DNA from: Parabacteroides goldsteinii
Lineage (GTDB): Bacteria > Bacteroidota > Bacteroidia > Bacteroidales > Tannerellaceae
Reading direction: 5' to 3'
Length of the DNA stretch: 64,000 bases
NCBI RefSeq assembly: GCF_015550595.1
Contig: NZ_JADNBB010000003.1
Location: forward strand, 208,174 to 272,173
Made by a program: the position numbers and the translations under genes. Under the pieces are notes generated by a model. That model was not told the origin of the DNA. It searched no databases and saw only the letters and a program-made list of their open reading frames with translations. Positions 62,375 through 64,000 of the stretch are shown here, one piece after another; positions within the stretch are counted from its first letter, which is position 1, and every line of letters starts with the position of its first letter.

Positions 62375-63397
62375 TTAGAAAGTATCAATATCCATGAAAG
62401 ATAAAGCCCAATTCTGAGGATTCAGGCAAATCTGTTTCATTTCGTCTGTAAGAACCTTGACACCATGATTAGCAAATTTTTTAGACTGCAAAAAACCAAG
62501 CTTTTTATAAAATTTATACAAAGGATGGTTTAATGTCATATCTGCAAGGACTAACTCAGGCTTAATTTCCTTATTGAATGCTTTAAACAAAGCTTTGAGG
62601 TCGACTCTTGTGTATTTATACAAGAATACTTCACCAATAAAAACAACTACAGTTCCATGAGGCTTCTTACCTATTTTGTATATAATACAACCAAGTCCAT
62701 CCTTGCTCCACATCTTGATTCCACTTTGCGATTTCATACGCCATAAGAATGTCTCCTTATCATAGCGGATATGTATAGTATCACTCTTCAGCATTTCTGC
62801 CTCTCGAATATCTAACAAGTGCTCATCTATTGATGTTATATGAGATTCAATATCCCAAATAGGAGTTCCTGCAAGTTTACGAATATCAAAACGAAGTTTC
62901 CACAATGTTTTCAACGGATTTAGATATTTTTTAAAGCCTGTCAAAGACTTAATGTAAACCCATCCCAATTTTTCGTAAGCTTTACGAGAAGCCTCTACAC
63001 TAATGTTATAAATTAACTCACCACCTGCCTCATTAAAATATTCATTTAGAAAAGCTTTATTCAATCTCAAGAATAAATGTTTTCCTCTACATTCCTTTGA
63101 TACACAAGAATCAGCATATTGTACACAGATTAATTTCCTGTTACCATAATAGGCATTCATAAAAAATGACGTACGACTACCTACAATTTTTCCATTTTTT
63201 TCCGCCAAATAGCTTACGCCTGTCGATTCTTTCATTACAAAGCTAGCCTTTCTTTCCCAAGAAGTGAAGTGCTCAGACTTCCCCTCACATGACTTTGCAG
63301 GCCATACTTCACAATATAGTTTTACCAAATTTTCAAAATCACTAGGTTCAACTTTTCTTATAATAATATCATCTTTTTCCATCATCTCAAATTTCAA
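62375..63397 (-). CDS. GNAT-family N-acetyltransferase
   Basis: 340 residues. The first ~170 residues form a GNAT domain: IRKVEPSDFENLVKLYCEVWP, AEKNGKIVGSRTSFFM, VQYADSCVSKECRGKHLFLRL (acetyl-CoA loop) and NISVEASRKAYEKLGWV. The second half (about 180-340) is a degenerate GNAT-like region with LADMTLNHPLYKFYKKLGF. Two-domain GNAT proteins are frequent in polysaccharide loci, where they acetylate amino sugars. No specific family assigned. Confidence 0.88.
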   Translation of the reverse strand: MKFEMMEKDDIIIRKVEPSDFENLVKLYCEVWPAKSCEGKSEHFTSWERKASFVMKESTGVSYLAEKNGKIVGSRTSFFMNAYYGNRKLICVQYADSCVSKECRGKHLFLRLNKAFLNEYFNEAGGELIYNISVEASRKAYEKLGWVYIKSLTGFKKYLNPLKTLWKLRFDIRKLAGTPIWDIESHITSIDEHLLDIREAEMLKSDTIHIRYDKETFLWRMKSQSGIKMWSKDGLGCIIYKIGKKPHGTVVVFIGEVFLYKYTRVDLKALFKAFNKEIKPELVLADMTLNHPLYKFYKKLGFLQSKKFANHGVKVLTDEMKQICLNPQNWALSFMDIDTF

Positions 63398-63407
63398 ATT
63401 GTTTCAT

Positions 63408-64000
63408 TTACAAATCGTTCAACAAATCTCGCCACTGCCTACTTATACTTTGTATTGAAAAGTTTTCAGATTTTGAAACAGCTGCTTTTTGCATGGCTTT
63501 TAATTTTGATGGATTTGACATCAATGCATCAAGACGCTCGACATATTGTTCAACACTGAATGCATCTACCAAGACTCCATTTTTATCATCATCAATTATG
63601 TCAAAAGCCGCTTCATAAGATGAAAAAAGAATAGGACTCACCCCATAACACATTGATTCACACAAACTTAAAAGCCACCCCTCATATATACTTGACATAG
63701 TGAGTATGGAGGCTCTCTTATAATATGACACTACATTTGTTTGGAAACCTTCAAATGAAACAGATTCATGAAGATTATTTTTGTCGACATATAGTTTCAT
63801 CCATTCAAGTTTTTCTCCATCACCTAAAATTTCAAGCTTCCAATCTGGATGCATTTTTGAAATTCTATTCCAAACCTCTACTAACAGATGAACACCCTTT
63901 TGTGGCACCAAACGTCCAGAAAAGAGACATAACTTTTCTTTATTATCCAAATCAACAACAACATTATCCGGCTTCTGACATGTTACTGGATTATTTATAT
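63408..64000 (-). CDS. Glycosyltransferase family 4, C-terminal part (cut by right edge)
   Basis: The frame is open to the window edge; the visible 197 residues start INNPVTCQKPDN. Motifs LCLFSGRLVPQKGVHLLVEVW and SSIYEGWLLSLCESMCYGVSPILFSS are those of the GT4 nucleotide-binding half, with the EX7E-type region changed to EGWLLSLCE. A TTG at 63950 is not a credible start because coding continues upstream of it. Confidence 0.88.
   Translation of the reverse strand, partial: INNPVTCQKPDNVVVDLDNKEKLCLFSGRLVPQKGVHLLVEVWNRISKMHPDWKLEILGDGEKLEWMKLYVDKNNLHESVSFEGFQTNVVSYYKRASILTMSSIYEGWLLSLCESMCYGVSPILFSSYEAAFDIIDDDKNGVLVDAFSVEQYVERLDALMSNPSKLKAMQKAAVSKSENFSIQSISRQWRDLLNDL

Overview
The window reads as a chromosomal segment of a gut Bacteroidales, most likely Parabacteroides or a close relative. 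The support is: promoters of the Bacteroidetes type (TTTG about 19 nt before TAnnTTTG), a hybrid two-component sensor/regulator (HTCS), a TonB-dependent receptor of the OMP beta-barrel class, Mfa1-type fimbrillin with DUF3868/DUF3575 partners, DUF4248, and a Wza/Wzc/CpsB exopolysaccharide export operon. No rRNA, tRNA, CRISPR array, transposase or site-specific recombinase was recognised. Both ends cut a gene: a PAS-domain protein on the left and a glycosyltransferase on the right.

Region 1 (1-29.3 kb) is mixed chromosome. It holds a redox cluster (membrane polyferredoxin, Fe-S aldo/keto reductase, flavodoxin-like reductase), two closely paralogous AraC regulators each next to redox-type genes, an Rpn/PD-(D/E)XK nuclease-transposase, and an HTCS divergent from a TonB receptor. 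An AT-rich HXXEE/esterase pair, a zinc alcohol dehydrogenase, EttA, a DUF1080 protein, an MscS channel, the housekeeping DnaB and CorA follow. Two genes here look broken: an AraC regulator (7142-7691) and an MG2/plug-type surface protein (22979-25089). corA is preceded by a 14-codon leader ORF and two mutually exclusive small hairpins, one of which would hide its ribosome binding site.

Region 2 (29.4-33.0 kb) is a fimbrial operon (DUF3575, DUF3868, Mfa1 fimbrillin, all leftward) whose only visible promoter lies between two perfect 37-bp inverted repeats carrying the core AAACGTTCGT. As given, the promoter points away from the fimbrial genes, so this looks like a phase-variable invertible promoter caught in the OFF orientation.

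Region 3 (33.1-46.3 kb) is a leftward gene string in which a phage-like replication module (winged-helix-like protein, DnaB-like helicase, CHC2/TOPRIM primase, DUF4248) runs with almost no gaps into an exopolysaccharide module (two-part YjbH, a repeat lipoprotein, Wza, Wzc with a Tyr-Gly tail, CpsB-type phosphatase, HU). A rightward HU/glucosaminidase mini-operon faces it, and three evenly spaced palindromes lie in the gap between.

Region 4 (46.3-64 kb) is a leftward capsule/O-antigen operon: sugar-nucleotide enzymes (CapE, CapF and CapG for UDP-L-FucNAc; a PglE-like aminotransferase and a PglD-like acetyltransferase), a PglC-like initiating sugar transferase, glycosyltransferases, a Wzy-like polymerase, a deacetylase and acyl/acetyltransferases. 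A RelE-type toxin-antitoxin pair with its own promoter splits the FucNAc genes. A metallo-beta-lactamase/HAD/four-TM membrane protein cassette of unknown role sits inside the operon. The PglD-like acetyltransferase is fused to an ATP-grasp enzyme through a run of 13 G, so that one base more or less brings in a stop codon: a second, independent switch of surface structure. The most interesting theme is surface variation by two mechanisms, promoter inversion (fimbriae) and a slippage-prone homopolymer (capsule), within one window.
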